From Thermoplasmata archaeon (lineage in GTDB: Archaea > Thermoplasmatota > E2 > DHVEG-1), in assembly GCA_020054495.1 (NCBI GenBank), contig JAHWGK010000019.1, forward strand, positions 1 to 48,574: 48,574 nucleotides of DNA, given 5' to 3'. Below the pieces are notes generated by a model. That model was not told the origin of the DNA. It saw only the letters and a program-made list of their open reading frames with translations, and ran no database searches. Shown in pieces: positions 35,966 to 44,521 of this stretch (its first letter is position 1; every line of letters starts with the position of its first letter). Made by a program: the position numbers and the translations under genes.

Positions 35966-36859
35966 TCAGAGATTTAACAACCGTGCTAACAATGGGAAAT
36001 GACCAATGGATCTCTCAAGAAATAGATTGAGCAACAGAGTTGATGTTTGATAAATGCTGGCACTACCAGTTGGTTCTCCTGATGCTGTTTCAACTACGTA
36101 ACCTGAATCTCCGTCAAAAACAGCTGCTATTACCATTATATTCTCTTTTGTTACATCCCCAAATCCGTATAAGAATCCAAACCATGTTTTTGTAAAGGTG
36201 TATGTATCTCCAATTGGTTTAGCTACACTCTTTGCTACAACAGCCAGGCTCTTATCTATTGGTATGTCTAAAACAGCATAATGGTAGGGATTTCCACCGT
36301 TATCTTTCCATCGAGATTCTTTTTCAACGATGTATGCTCTCAGGTGACCGTTATATTTTTCAGGCTCATTGTTTACAACTGTAACTTCAATCTTGAGTGT
36401 TCCACTTCCACTCCAAACAACGTTAACATCTAAGTTAATATCTGGTACTTCTCGCATACCCGCTTGTGTAATTGCATTTCTATAGGGTTGTTCATTACTC
36501 TGTGCACCTATTATATGGGTATATTTTCCGTCAAAAAATACATCAGGTACATTACTAATTCCTAACTCTTTGATTCTACCACGCACGTTACGATTTGCTT
36601 CATCCCATACTAATGAAACATAGTGGAAATCAAGATCCCCAGAATTATATATATTATATAACTGACTGGCCGCTGTTACACAGTACGGGCAGGTTGTCAT
36701 TGTCCCTGATTCAACCAACACCTTATGTGTAAATTCTTCATTTGAAATATTACTCGGTTCTGTTATTTCTTTACTGTTTATTGATAGAATATTAGATGCT
36801 CCAGCTATTGGTACCATCAGCATTATCATTATAATAATACCTGTGAATATTTTTTTCAT
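35966..36859 (-). CDS. secreted thioredoxin-fold protein with tail motif
   Basis: This 297-residue protein has a signal peptide (MKKIFTGIIIMIMLMVPIAGA) and GGAGG upstream. Residues about 45-140 are thioredoxin-like with a CPYC redox pair (TMTTCPYCVTAA) and the cis-Pro region ISNVPDVFFDG. A beta-rich domain follows. The C-terminus NLFLERSIGHFPLLARLLNL resembles the tail shared by other secreted proteins in this window. A role in extracellular disulfide chemistry is likely, but the partner is unknown. Confidence 0.82.
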   Translation of the reverse strand: MKKIFTGIIIMIMLMVPIAGASNILSINSKEITEPSNISNEEFTHKVLVESGTMTTCPYCVTAASQLYNIYNSGDLDFHYVSLVWDEANRNVRGRIKELGISNVPDVFFDGKYTHIIGAQSNEQPYRNAITQAGMREVPDINLDVNVVWSGSGTLKIEVTVVNNEPEKYNGHLRAYIVEKESRWKDNGGNPYHYAVLDIPIDKSLAVVAKSVAKPIGDTYTFTKTWFGFLYGFGDVTKENIMVIAAVFDGDSGYVVETASGEPTGSASIYQTSTLLLNLFLERSIGHFPLLARLLNL

Positions 36860-36928
36860 ATTTTTACCTCCACCAAAATATTCTTAACGATTGTTAACTT
36901 ATAAATATTTTGTATAAAAAGAACTATG

Positions 36929-37330
36929 TTAGTTTTTTGTAAATTCAATGGTTCCATTAGAATTATCAAGGATTAATGAAGTTTCATCATCTGAAAATGT
37001 ATAATCATATGTGAGAGTTGCATAACCTTCATAATAATCAATGACCAGAGTTTCCTCAAGTAACTCCCATGTACAAATCAAAGCACCAATAACACCTGTT
37101 CCATCTGTATTGAATTGGTAGATTCCATTGTATCCCACAAATCTTTCATCACCATCAATATAAGTTGTTTCCCAAGTTCCAATAAATTTGGTTTTTTCAT
37201 CTAATGAAACATCTTTTGCATCCTCTCCAAGAGATTCTGCGAAATAGCTAAAATCTATCATAAATAGCCAAGCTGAAAGTAGGAGAACAAATAAAAGCAC
37301 AACGCCTGCAAGTATGAGTATTTTTTTCAT
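36929..37330 (-). CDS. membrane-anchored lipocalin-like small protein
   Basis: This protein of about 133 residues has an N-terminal anchor (residues 5-25) and a compact beta-rich domain. The pattern FIGTWETTY, then YQFNTDGTGV and FSDDETSLILDN, resembles lipocalin-like/DUF5640-type domains. The frame opens at a TTG at 37336, just after the upstream stop; the ATG at 37330 is preferred. It is cotranscribed with the GumN/TraB-like gene. The function is unknown. Confidence 0.65.
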   Translation of the reverse strand: MKKILILAGVVLLFVLLLSAWLFMIDFSYFAESLGEDAKDVSLDEKTKFIGTWETTYIDGDERFVGYNGIYQFNTDGTGVIGALICTWELLEETLVIDYYEGYATLTYDYTFSDDETSLILDNSNGTIEFTKN

Positions 37331-37336
37331 ATCCAA

Positions 37337-38368
37337 TTATTTTACAACATATGGTTCGTAACATCTTTGATTAATCATTTGTTCGCCAGGATCACAAGAG
37401 TTGCATTCATTGAATTGTACTCGCGTTATCGTAAAACCCTCATTTTCCAGAAGCGTTATTAACCCATTCTCTCCATAGTAATGACCAGCACCTATAGTAA
37501 AAAAATATTGAATATCAGGATTATTTGATATTAGTTGAGAAATACGTTGAGTCATATTGTAATTTCTATTGTTTAATAAAAGGGTTTTAAATTTAATATC
37601 AATGGGATTGCTCTCATTAAAATCAGAAAGCATAAAGTCCTGTAAAACTGCTAAATCTCCTTCAATATACGCATCTATCATAACATCAATTATACTTTCA
37701 CCTCTACTAGCATATTCTTCTAATTCATCTAATGTATCATTAAGCATATCTATTTGTTCTTCAAGTGAAAAACTATCGAAAATATTGATCTGCTCTTCAA
37801 CAGTCTCAAGTTCACCAGTATTTTTTCCTTTGAAAATTGCTGAATTCCAAATATATTGATCTAAAGGCAGATTTTTTAATAAATTCTCAATTTCATCTAG
37901 AAGAGCAAGATTAGCAGCAGTTACCCAGATTTTATATTGTGCGAATACAGATGATGTTAGACCTTTAGTGCTTAAATAAGAATCAAGTCGACTAATGACA
38001 TCTTGCGGTAACAAATCATCAAGTGTTTGACCCGTAGGTAGCATAGAGAGTTCAGCACTTATAGCCTGTAGTTCCGCATCTAGTTTTACTTCGGTATAAA
38101 CAACGTCAACTTCATCAATAGCTTCAATAACAACATCTGGAAGTGTCAATATTCGCTCATCAGCTAGATGCATGGAGCCAAATAAATACGACGGTTTGTC
38201 TCCTTCTATTCTCCATAGAAAAGGGTTCATCGTAACATCCATTGCATACGATTCGTCTCCTTCCTCTTTAGTTGAATCCCATTCGATTAGTGAAAAAGCT
38301 AATAACACAAAAACTACAACAATTACTATAGTTACACCAATTATCACAGCTTGTTTTTTCAATCCCAT
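37337..38368 (-). CDS. TraB/GumN-like family protein, membrane anchored
   Basis: This protein of about 343 residues has an N-terminal hydrophobic segment (about 8-28). The domain then runs from FLWRIEGDKPSYLFGSMHLAD to RNYNMTQRI and FFTIGAGHYYGENGLI, the three conserved blocks of the TraB/GumN (COG3735) family. The family is thought to be peptidase-like but its activity is not settled. GAGGTGAT touches the ATG at 38368. The TTG two codons later would have better spacing, so the true start may be there. A CxxC near the C-terminus (CNSC) is an addition. Confidence 0.82.
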   Translation of the reverse strand: MGLKKQAVIIGVTIVIVVVFVLLAFSLIEWDSTKEEGDESYAMDVTMNPFLWRIEGDKPSYLFGSMHLADERILTLPDVVIEAIDEVDVVYTEVKLDAELQAISAELSMLPTGQTLDDLLPQDVISRLDSYLSTKGLTSSVFAQYKIWVTAANLALLDEIENLLKNLPLDQYIWNSAIFKGKNTGELETVEEQINIFDSFSLEEQIDMLNDTLDELEEYASRGESIIDVMIDAYIEGDLAVLQDFMLSDFNESNPIDIKFKTLLLNNRNYNMTQRISQLISNNPDIQYFFTIGAGHYYGENGLITLLENEGFTITRVQFNECNSCDPGEQMINQRCYEPYVVK

Positions 38369-38470
38369 CACCTCGCAATTTTACAATATTTTATCTTTTT
38401 TAAATATTCCCATCAACCACAAGCTATACAAAATTTCAATAGATATAACAAAAAAATAGGAGAAAAACAA

Positions 38471-38629
38471 ATGTTACCCAAAGTCATAATTCATAATATA
38501 GTTAGCTTAAATGGTTGTTTAACTGGATTTGAGTTCAATCTTAAAACGTATTATGAAATAGCAGGAACCTACAAACCCGATCTTGTATCAGTAAGTTCAA
38601 AAATAAGATACTTTATTCAATTTACCTAG
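38471..38629 (+). pseudogene. truncated RibD-C/DHFR-like reductase fragment
   Basis: From an ATG with AGGAG eight bases upstream, the frame reads MLPKVIIHNIVSLNGCLTGF and continues to KTYYEIAGTYKPDLVSVSS before ending at a TAG. This is the N-terminal strand-helix pattern of archaeal RibD-C/DHFR-like reductases (PKVIIHN-S-DG...YELA...PD). Only 52 residues remain of a domain that should be about 200. The rest is missing and a convergent gene begins at once. It is probably a decayed remnant with its start region intact. Confidence 0.5.
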
Positions 38630-39027
38630 CACGTATAACATTTTCCATTGTGGACACAAATTACTCCGCCACATTTCGGGCATTTCCATCTTTCCACTTC
38701 ATTTTCAATGAATTTTCCAATGCCATTTTTTTTGATATATTCTAAATTTTCAATCATGCTCATTTTATACTTTGTTCTATATCTTCCATCCAATTTCTTA
38801 AGATTTTCACAGGGAAAAACCTCGCATTCAAAACAAAATTTAATTTCTTCATTAGATAACTTTTTACATTTCTTCTTTATGAAAGCACATTTTTTATCTT
38901 CAAGCCTGCAACCTATACATGGTATCTTTCTCTTTTTATCACCCATTGTATAGCCAAAATACCCGATACATATTCTGCAGTTCATTCCACAAGGCGCAAT
39001 CAATTTTTGATTGAATGAAACGCTCAT
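38626..39027 (-). CDS. Cys-rich DUF3795 family protein
   Basis: This 133-residue protein opens with LIAPCGMNCRICIGY, the DUF3795 signature, and is rich in cysteines arranged as CIGC, CFECEVFPC and a C-terminal CPKCGG...CYTC zinc ribbon. Metal binding is likely and the function is unknown. Its ATG overlaps the stop of a small upstream frame by four bases. It lies in a stretch with several gene fragments. Confidence 0.85.
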   Translation of the reverse strand: MSVSFNQKLIAPCGMNCRICIGYFGYTMGDKKRKIPCIGCRLEDKKCAFIKKKCKKLSNEEIKFCFECEVFPCENLKKLDGRYRTKYKMSMIENLEYIKKNGIGKFIENEVERWKCPKCGGVICVHNGKCYTC

Positions 39028-39209
39028 TTATCCCACTTCTTTGGTAGTTTTTCAGCTGTCATTTTAGTTGCGCCATACAAATTTACTGGATGAACTGCTT
39101 TATCAGAGGAAGTATATTCAAGTAAATCATCCAGTAATTTCCTATCATTAACAACTTTCTTTGCAATACTTTCAACACTAACACTTTTTTTATTAATATC
39201 AGGCAACAT
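39024..39209 (-). pseudogene. chimeric small frame with an SDR (CapD/PseB-like) fragment
   Basis: This 61-residue frame starts at an ATG with GGAGGT upstream. The first 27 residues (VESIAKKVVNDRKLLDDLLE) resemble a helical repeat start. The end, SSDKAVHPVNLYGATKMTAE, closely resembles the YxxxK region of extended SDR nucleotide-sugar dehydratases (DKAVNPxNxxGATKxxAE). The rest of such an enzyme is absent. It looks like a fusion of two gene scraps, possibly still translated because the next ATG overlaps its stop. Confidence 0.45.
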
Positions 39210-40347
39210 GCCATTTTACCTCCCACTTTTCAAAAAATCGAGAGAACATAAAATTGTTTGCTATTTTGTTTCTAGGCATAATCACATTAAGCATGCCCCA
39301 GTCACTGATAGCACCACAGTTATCCTTAGCCATGACTTTAATCGTATAAACGCCTGAAGAGCTCCAACTATGCAAAAGGACAGCATTCTCTCCAGATCCA
39401 TATGGCCCAATCCATTTCTCTATTTGCCCATCGCCCCAGTTAATGTAGTAAGATACATTATCTCCATCAGAATCAATTGAAATAAATGTATATTCATATT
39501 CTTCTCCTGTTTTACCGATCATTTGACCTGTTATAGTCGGTGTTTCTGGAGAGTTTTTTACACAAGATAGATATTTTATCGTTTCACGAATTGCCACGTT
39601 CGTTGCTTCCATAGCATTTGCTATCGCAACGTTACTATTTACATGTATGAAACCTGCTGCCTTACATGGATATAAAAGATCATTTTTATGAATTGATTGG
39701 TACCACATCCCAAGATATGCTATGTATTCACACAGAAAAGCTCCTGGGTTATCCTCCCAATCAACCCATGCATCAACAGATGTTTGTTCATTAACAGCAT
39801 CTTCAATTTCTTGAACGGGGATTGTAGAATGACGGACATATCTTACAGGTACACTATTATCTGGTGGACAAGGTGTAGGCTGATAAGGTGGTTCGTAGTC
39901 ATTTCCCCATATGTTGAGATTGCGTGCATTATATTCAATTTCCCAAGGTCCCGCACCAGCACCGAAACTAATAATTGCAATTGGTTTAACTTGAGCAGTA
40001 ATATCCCAAAAATCTTCCCAAGTTTTTTGATAATCAATTTCAAATGTACCATTATATATTCCTGGATTAGGAAAAAAAGAATAGATATTGTAACCACTGT
40101 CTTCCCAGTTTGCACCTTTCCAGCCCCCAGGGTTCAAATATGTGTCGTTGCTAAACGGTGCAATCATCTGGCCAGTTGGATTCCAGTAACCAGTTAGCAT
40201 TATATTGGGTAGCTCGCTATCTAGTTGAGCATCATAACCTATTGAATCGTCAAATAAAAGTTTAGTACTATATCCAACTACCATTGGAGTAACAGTTGAA
40301 AGGATAAACAAGGTTGTAATTCCAATTGCAATTATGTTTTTACTCAG
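39199..40347 (-). CDS. secreted pyroglutamyl-peptidase-like (C15) protein with PKD domain
   Basis: Extending the frame upstream to a CTG at 40345-40347 adds a clean signal peptide (SKNIIAIGITTLFILSTVTP) with GGGGGA seven bases before it. I therefore take CTG as the start rather than the internal TTG at 40311. Residues about 45-250 match C15 pyroglutamyl peptidase. The Glu is in WEIEYNARN, the nucleophile Cys206 in GAFLCEY and His235 in AGFIHVN. One PKD domain follows (WGDGQIEKWIGPYGSG). The tail begins MPRNKIANN but breaks off after RFFEK, ending WEVKWHVA. Confidence 0.85.
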   Translation of the reverse strand: MSKNIIAIGITTLFILSTVTPMVVGYSTKLLFDDSIGYDAQLDSELPNIMLTGYWNPTGQMIAPFSNDTYLNPGGWKGANWEDSGYNIYSFFPNPGIYNGTFEIDYQKTWEDFWDITAQVKPIAIISFGAGAGPWEIEYNARNLNIWGNDYEPPYQPTPCPPDNSVPVRYVRHSTIPVQEIEDAVNEQTSVDAWVDWEDNPGAFLCEYIAYLGMWYQSIHKNDLLYPCKAAGFIHVNSNVAIANAMEATNVAIRETIKYLSCVKNSPETPTITGQMIGKTGEEYEYTFISIDSDGDNVSYYINWGDGQIEKWIGPYGSGENAVLLHSWSSSGVYTIKVMAKDNCGAISDWGMLNVIMPRNKIANNFMFSRFFEKWEVKWHVA

Positions 40348-40368
40348 AATTTTTTCCCCCAGTTTATC

Positions 40369-40419
40369 TATAAAAATAAGAGTATGAGTATATAAATTCT
40401 TTGAACAAAGACAATTATT
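40369..40419 (-). promoter_or_regulatory. promoter block shared with the PQQ/PKD gene
   Basis: This 51-bp block upstream of the C15 gene aligns without gaps to 47911-47961 upstream of the PQQ/PKD gene, with about six mismatches. On the minus strand it holds the short inverted repeat CTTTG-TT-CAAAG (40399-40410) directly before an ATTTATATACTC TATA element. It looks like a TATA box with an upstream activator or BRE-like site used by both genes. Confidence 0.65.
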
Positions 40420-40475
40420 TTGAAATTTAACTATTAATTAATTTGGTTTTTCTCTTTTGGAGCAACTATCTTAAT

Positions 40476-41225
40476 TTAAAATAGGAAAGATAAAAATCTT
40501 TCCAGTAACGGGAAACGCTCTAACAACTCTGATAAAAGATTGTGGGAAACAACTTTATTTCTAGGCATACTAATTTCGAGTGTCCCCCATTCGCTTTCAT
40601 TACCATATCGATCTGTAGCTTTAGCTCTAATAATATAATCACCCTCATCATCCCAACTATGATCAAGAGTTATTTCCTCGCCAGACTCATAGGGACCAAC
40701 AACTACTTCTCCGGTGTCATCACTCCAGTTGATGCAGTAGTATAAAATATCTTCATCAAGATCTATTGCAACAAATGTATATGAATACTCTTCTCCTGCA
40801 TTACCATCAGTTTAACCAGTGATCGTTGGTTTGTCAGGTGCTCTATTAGGAACAGTTGGGTATCCTGCTGAATCCCACCCAGTAATTCCACCGAGCATAT
40901 TGTAAATAGTTCCATTAAACTCATTATCAATAAGCAGTTTAGTTGCTACAAAACTTCGATACCCTGAATGACAGTAAATAATAATTTCCCTACCGTCGTA
41001 TAATTCTAAAAATTCTTGTATTTGGGTTTCATTTGAAAGATGCAGATTTGGATAATGTTTTGGATTTTCTGGAGAAGGTGTATCAATATGCCAATCAATC
41101 CATTCTCCATCGGTTCTTACATCAATAGGGATTTGAATGCCATTAGCAGTATCGGTTAAAAGATCCCATGATTCTTCAACTGTAATGTCGAAAACTAAAC
41201 ATTTTTTTACAATATCATTATTCAT
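40476..41225 (-). pseudogene. rhodanese-PKD-tail gene broken by an in-frame stop
   Basis: The first part (ATG at 41225, GGGGAG upstream) encodes a rhodanese domain with IPIDVRT and the active-site IIIYCHSGYRS. A TAA at 40812-40814 interrupts it inside TITG. The same frame then continues for 112 codons through a PKD domain (GNAGEEYSYTF, INWSDDTGEVVVGPYESGEE) to MPRNKVVSHNLLSELLERFP and a stop at 40476. The intact neighbour has CAA (TITGQ) at the equivalent codon, so one C-to-T change explains the break. Unlike related secreted proteins it also lacks a signal peptide. Confidence 0.75.
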
Positions 41226-41414
41226 ATTTATTCTCCCCAAAATACAAACAATTTTTAATTTTCAATTTTTTTCTAATCACTTATTAATCATTTTATATAT
41301 TATATTTCGATATAAAACTTTTGGATTAAAAACTTAAATTGTTTACATTTTTTATATGAGAAAAACTAATTAAATCAATTATAAAAAAGAAAAAAAGAGA
41401 ATTTGTTAACTGTT

Positions 41415-43535
41415 TTAGAGTCTTAATAGAAGTCTTAATAATGGAAACGCATTTGGAAATTGTTGTAAAAACCTTAGTAATAACGTGTTGGCTGCTATTT
41501 TGTTTCTGGGCATTGTTACATCAAGGGTTCCCTCAGGTCCTTCAAGACCATGAACATCTTTTGCTTTAGCTACTATCGTGTATGTTCCTTGCGAACTCCA
41601 TGTATGGCTTTCTGAGTATGCAGTCCCTGACGCTTGGAAGGCAGTCCAAGATGTTGTAGTTCCATCACCCCAGTCGATGTAGTAGGCTACATCGTCATCA
41701 TCTGGATCTGTCGAAGTAAATGTGTAAGTATAAGTAGAACCTACTTCCCCATTTGCTGGGCCGTCAATGTCTGGTGCATTTGGAGGGTTATTTTCTTGAA
41801 TCATTATTTCAAAAGGATCTGACCAAGAACTTTCAGCATCATTTTCATCTTTTACTTTAGCTAGTATCGAATAAGTATCTTCAGAAGACCATGAATGACT
41901 AACTGTTACCACCGCACCCGATGCATAAGGACCAAACCAATCATCGCTGGTTCCATCACCCCAGTCAACATAATAGTAAACCTCATCACCATCAAGGTCA
42001 GTTGAAACAAAGGTAAAATCATAGGAAACATCCACTATTCCTGTTTCAGGTCCATTTATTGTTGGTTGTGTTGGTGGGTTATTTGGTCCAGTTGCATCTA
42101 GTCCACCAGATATACATGTTACTTTTCCGTCTCTTCCACCCGCAACCATTTCCATTGAGCCGTCTGCGACAACATCAGGAATTGAATATATCGCATCCAC
42201 TGCTTGGCCATAAGCAATAGATTCAAGTTCTGAACCATCAGTTCCATCAAGGAAATAGCAATAATTACTCTGATATAAAGTTCCAACTAACACATCGTCT
42301 ATTGCATCTCCGCTGACGTCAGATATTCTTGCAACATTCCACGGTTGATCTGCAACTGTATATGACCAAATGAAAATACCTGTTTGCCCGTCAATAGCTT
42401 GAGTTGTATGTGAGGAACTATGTGCAGGAACTATATCAGGATGACCATCATTATTTACATCTGTTAATTTTGCAAATCTTGTAATAATTCCTCCAACTGA
42501 ATTACTATATTCCTGGTCTCCATTTGTAGCATCAAGTCCATATATATTTCCATAGAAATCACCAATTATCACATCTTTAATATTATCACCAGTAATATCA
42601 TCAATTTGTTCTAAAGCCCATACAGATGATCCTGGAGTTGTATAAGACCAAACTTCAACTCCTGTATCACCATTTATTCCTTTTGCATATCCTGTCGTTT
42701 CTGCTTGATTAGTACAACCAGCAAGAACATCTGGTTGCCCATCTCCTGTAAAATCTTCAACGCCGATTACAGAAAAACCTGCTCCGCCAAGGGGTCGTTC
42801 CCAAATTGATATACCATCTTCACCATCCAAACAATATGCTCTTTTTGGACCATTATCTGATGAATCATCACCAGTTGAAGCTAGAACATCAGTTATTCCA
42901 TCACCATCGTAATCATAACTGCAATCAACTTGATAGACCCAGCCACCATCACCATATTCGTGTGTATCATGAGTCCAAATTTCTGTTCCGCTATCTCCTG
43001 AAATACAGCGAATAAGTCTTGCACCACCAGTAGCACCAACAACTACATCTTCATAACCATCGCCATCAACGTCTTCAATAATATCAAGGCCCTTTTGAGA
43101 GTAGATGTCTCCTGCGTAAATTTCATGCTCCCAGAGTATACTCCCGGTTCCAATAGCACCACCATCAAAACACCGGACATAATCATCTTCTGAGCAAACA
43201 ATAACATCATCAATATTATCGCCATTAATATCTTCAATAGGTGCAATTGCCTTTGGGCTATTATCCCAACTAGTGCTAATAGTATATTGCCAAATTGTAT
43301 CTCCAATTGGATAATCTCTTCCTAATGTTACACTTTGTATATCAGATATTTCTTGTGTGTTTATTTCTGGGTACATTGCAGAGAGGTACCTTATTGCAGA
43401 AATATCATCAACAGAATAAACATACTCATTCTCTGAGTCAATTTTGGTACTTATATCAACTGAACTTGTTGTGCCACCTGCCGCAAATCCACTAATAATG
43501 AGGATTCCAACTACTAAAATTATTGCTTTTTTCAT
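41415..43535 (-). CDS. secreted FG-GAP propeller protein with two PKD domains and tail
   Basis: This 706-residue protein has a signal peptide (MKKAIILVVGILIISGFAAG) and an excellent GGAGGTGA ribosome binding site. Residues about 75-480 form a seven-bladed FG-GAP/VCBS propeller with DxDGDG-type calcium loops (DINGDNIDD, DVDGDGYED, DYDGDGITD, DVNNDGHPD). Two PKD domains follow (WGDGTSDDWFGPYASG and WGDGTTTSW). The C-terminus MPRNKIAANTLLLRFLQQFP is the most complete example of the shared tail. A cell-surface binding or scaffold role is likely. Confidence 0.88.
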   Translation of the reverse strand: MKKAIILVVGILIISGFAAGGTTSSVDISTKIDSENEYVYSVDDISAIRYLSAMYPEINTQEISDIQSVTLGRDYPIGDTIWQYTISTSWDNSPKAIAPIEDINGDNIDDVIVCSEDDYVRCFDGGAIGTGSILWEHEIYAGDIYSQKGLDIIEDVDGDGYEDVVVGATGGARLIRCISGDSGTEIWTHDTHEYGDGGWVYQVDCSYDYDGDGITDVLASTGDDSSDNGPKRAYCLDGEDGISIWERPLGGAGFSVIGVEDFTGDGQPDVLAGCTNQAETTGYAKGINGDTGVEVWSYTTPGSSVWALEQIDDITGDNIKDVIIGDFYGNIYGLDATNGDQEYSNSVGGIITRFAKLTDVNNDGHPDIVPAHSSSHTTQAIDGQTGIFIWSYTVADQPWNVARISDVSGDAIDDVLVGTLYQSNYCYFLDGTDGSELESIAYGQAVDAIYSIPDVVADGSMEMVAGGRDGKVTCISGGLDATGPNNPPTQPTINGPETGIVDVSYDFTFVSTDLDGDEVYYYVDWGDGTSDDWFGPYASGAVVTVSHSWSSEDTYSILAKVKDENDAESSWSDPFEIMIQENNPPNAPDIDGPANGEVGSTYTYTFTSTDPDDDDVAYYIDWGDGTTTSWTAFQASGTAYSESHTWSSQGTYTIVAKAKDVHGLEGPEGTLDVTMPRNKIAANTLLLRFLQQFPNAFPLLRLLLRL

Positions 43536-43694
43536 AAATTCACCTCCACGGATAGTAAGTTATCCCATGTTATACTATAATTTAAATTTTACTATATAAA
43601 ATCATCATTTCAAATGAAGAGAAAATAAAAATTGATGGTAATACTATCTATGTACCATTAGAGATCTTCTTATTTTCTTAGTTATGTAGCTCTA

Positions 43695-43808
43695 TTAGCT
43701 ATTCCAATCGACTCTTAAAAATCGTATAAATTGTATAAAATTAAGCAAACCAATAACAAATGTATTTCCACCTACAGCCCAAAACCCTTTTACAATTAAT
43801 CCAAATCC
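43695..43808 (-). pseudogene. C-terminal remnant of a membrane protein
   Basis: The minus strand reads GFGLIVKGFWAVGGNTFVIG then LLNFIQFIRFLRVDWNS and stop. This has the composition of a real membrane-protein end, not chance. Directly upstream another frame reads VVLLLGSLPI, consistent with one frameshift. The coding trace then runs into the IS200-type element at about 43870. The rest of the 43536-43870 interval is AT-rich with no other gene seen. Confidence 0.45.
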
Positions 43809-43936
43809 TTATTGGTAAAGAACCAAGTAGCAACACAACCTATGAACCAAAATTATTGATTTTGTCAAATTGCGTGCCCGCACCACCAGTCGAATAGACT
43901 GGTGGCATGCTCGGCTAACTTTGTTAGCCTCGGCGG

Positions 43937-44455
43937 TCACGCTCCACGTGGTAAGGTTTGACTCTCAGTATTGATCCTCTGGGACGCAAAATCATCGAGA
44001 TGTGATTGACCTGGTTTGAAAGAGTAGTTTCTTGGTAATCCCTGATTTCGCGCATACGCATCCATATCGGCGATGGTTCTTTCACCGAGGCTATCGAAAA
44101 AGATTGTTGGGCTCCAGAACCCACTTCCCCAAAAGTAGGTTTTCTTTATGTGGGGGAACTCCTTCAGAAGTTTTTTCCCAGAAGTTCCTTTGAGAGCTTT
44201 TGCAACATCCTCAGGTCCCTTGGTTCCCGCGTCGATGGTGATATGGACATGGTCTTGATCAAATCCAATTTCTCTGAGGACCCATCGATGCTTTTTGCAA
44301 ACCTCTTGGAAGATCTCTTCGCAACGTTTTTGCACGTCCGGAAAGTTAAATATGTCGTGGCAGTATTTGGTCTTGAAGCTTAGGTGCAATATATTTCTTC
44401 CGATACTTGAGCTGTGGTGTCGAATTTCGGCATAGCATTCGCTAACACGATCCAT
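43937..44455 (-). CDS. tnpA: IS200/IS605-type transposase TnpA
   Basis: This 172-residue HUH/Y1 transposase carries out single-strand transposition. The early NILHLSFKTKYCHDIF block, the metal-binding HUH motif DQDHVHITI and the catalytic Tyr in DMDAYARNQG are present. At 172 residues it is longer than the usual 130-150 because of a C-terminal extension. It appears intact. The leader upstream can fold into a strong hairpin (44467-44521) next to the start. Confidence 0.93.
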   Translation of the reverse strand: MDRVSECYAEIRHHSSSIGRNILHLSFKTKYCHDIFNFPDVQKRCEEIFQEVCKKHRWVLREIGFDQDHVHITIDAGTKGPEDVAKALKGTSGKKLLKEFPHIKKTYFWGSGFWSPTIFFDSLGERTIADMDAYARNQGLPRNYSFKPGQSHLDDFASQRINTESQTLPRGA

Positions 44456-44466
44456 AAAAATTTCTC

Positions 44467-44521
44467 TTGGTGGTGTCTAGCTGCTGCTCATTTGGATCAA
44501 TAAGAGCAGTGGCACCACCAA
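44467..44521 (-). promoter_or_regulatory. stem-loop in the tnpA leader
   Basis: TTGGTGGTG (44467-44475) pairs with CACCACCAA (44513-44521), and inside it CTGCTC (44484-44489) pairs with GAGCAG (44504-44509). The structure ends about ten bases before the tnpA ATG and touches the likely ribosome binding site. Known IS200 elements limit transposase translation with a leader structure; the same role is inferred here. Confidence 0.5.

Noticed and set aside
38351-38470. N-terminal extension of the reductase fragment frame
   Set aside because: The sequence before the ATG at 38471 is promoter-like and overlaps the start of the opposite gene. The ribosome binding site points to 38471.
40812-40814. 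Recoding of the stop as a special amino acid
   Set aside because: The codon is TAA, whereas selenocysteine uses TGA and pyrrolysine uses TAG. A simple CAA to TAA change fits better.
41415-43535. Reading the FG-GAP/PKD protein as a canonical PGF-CTERM archaeosortase substrate
   Set aside because: There is no PGF motif, no hydrophobic helix and no basic stop at the C-terminus. The end is the amphipathic PRNK-type tail.
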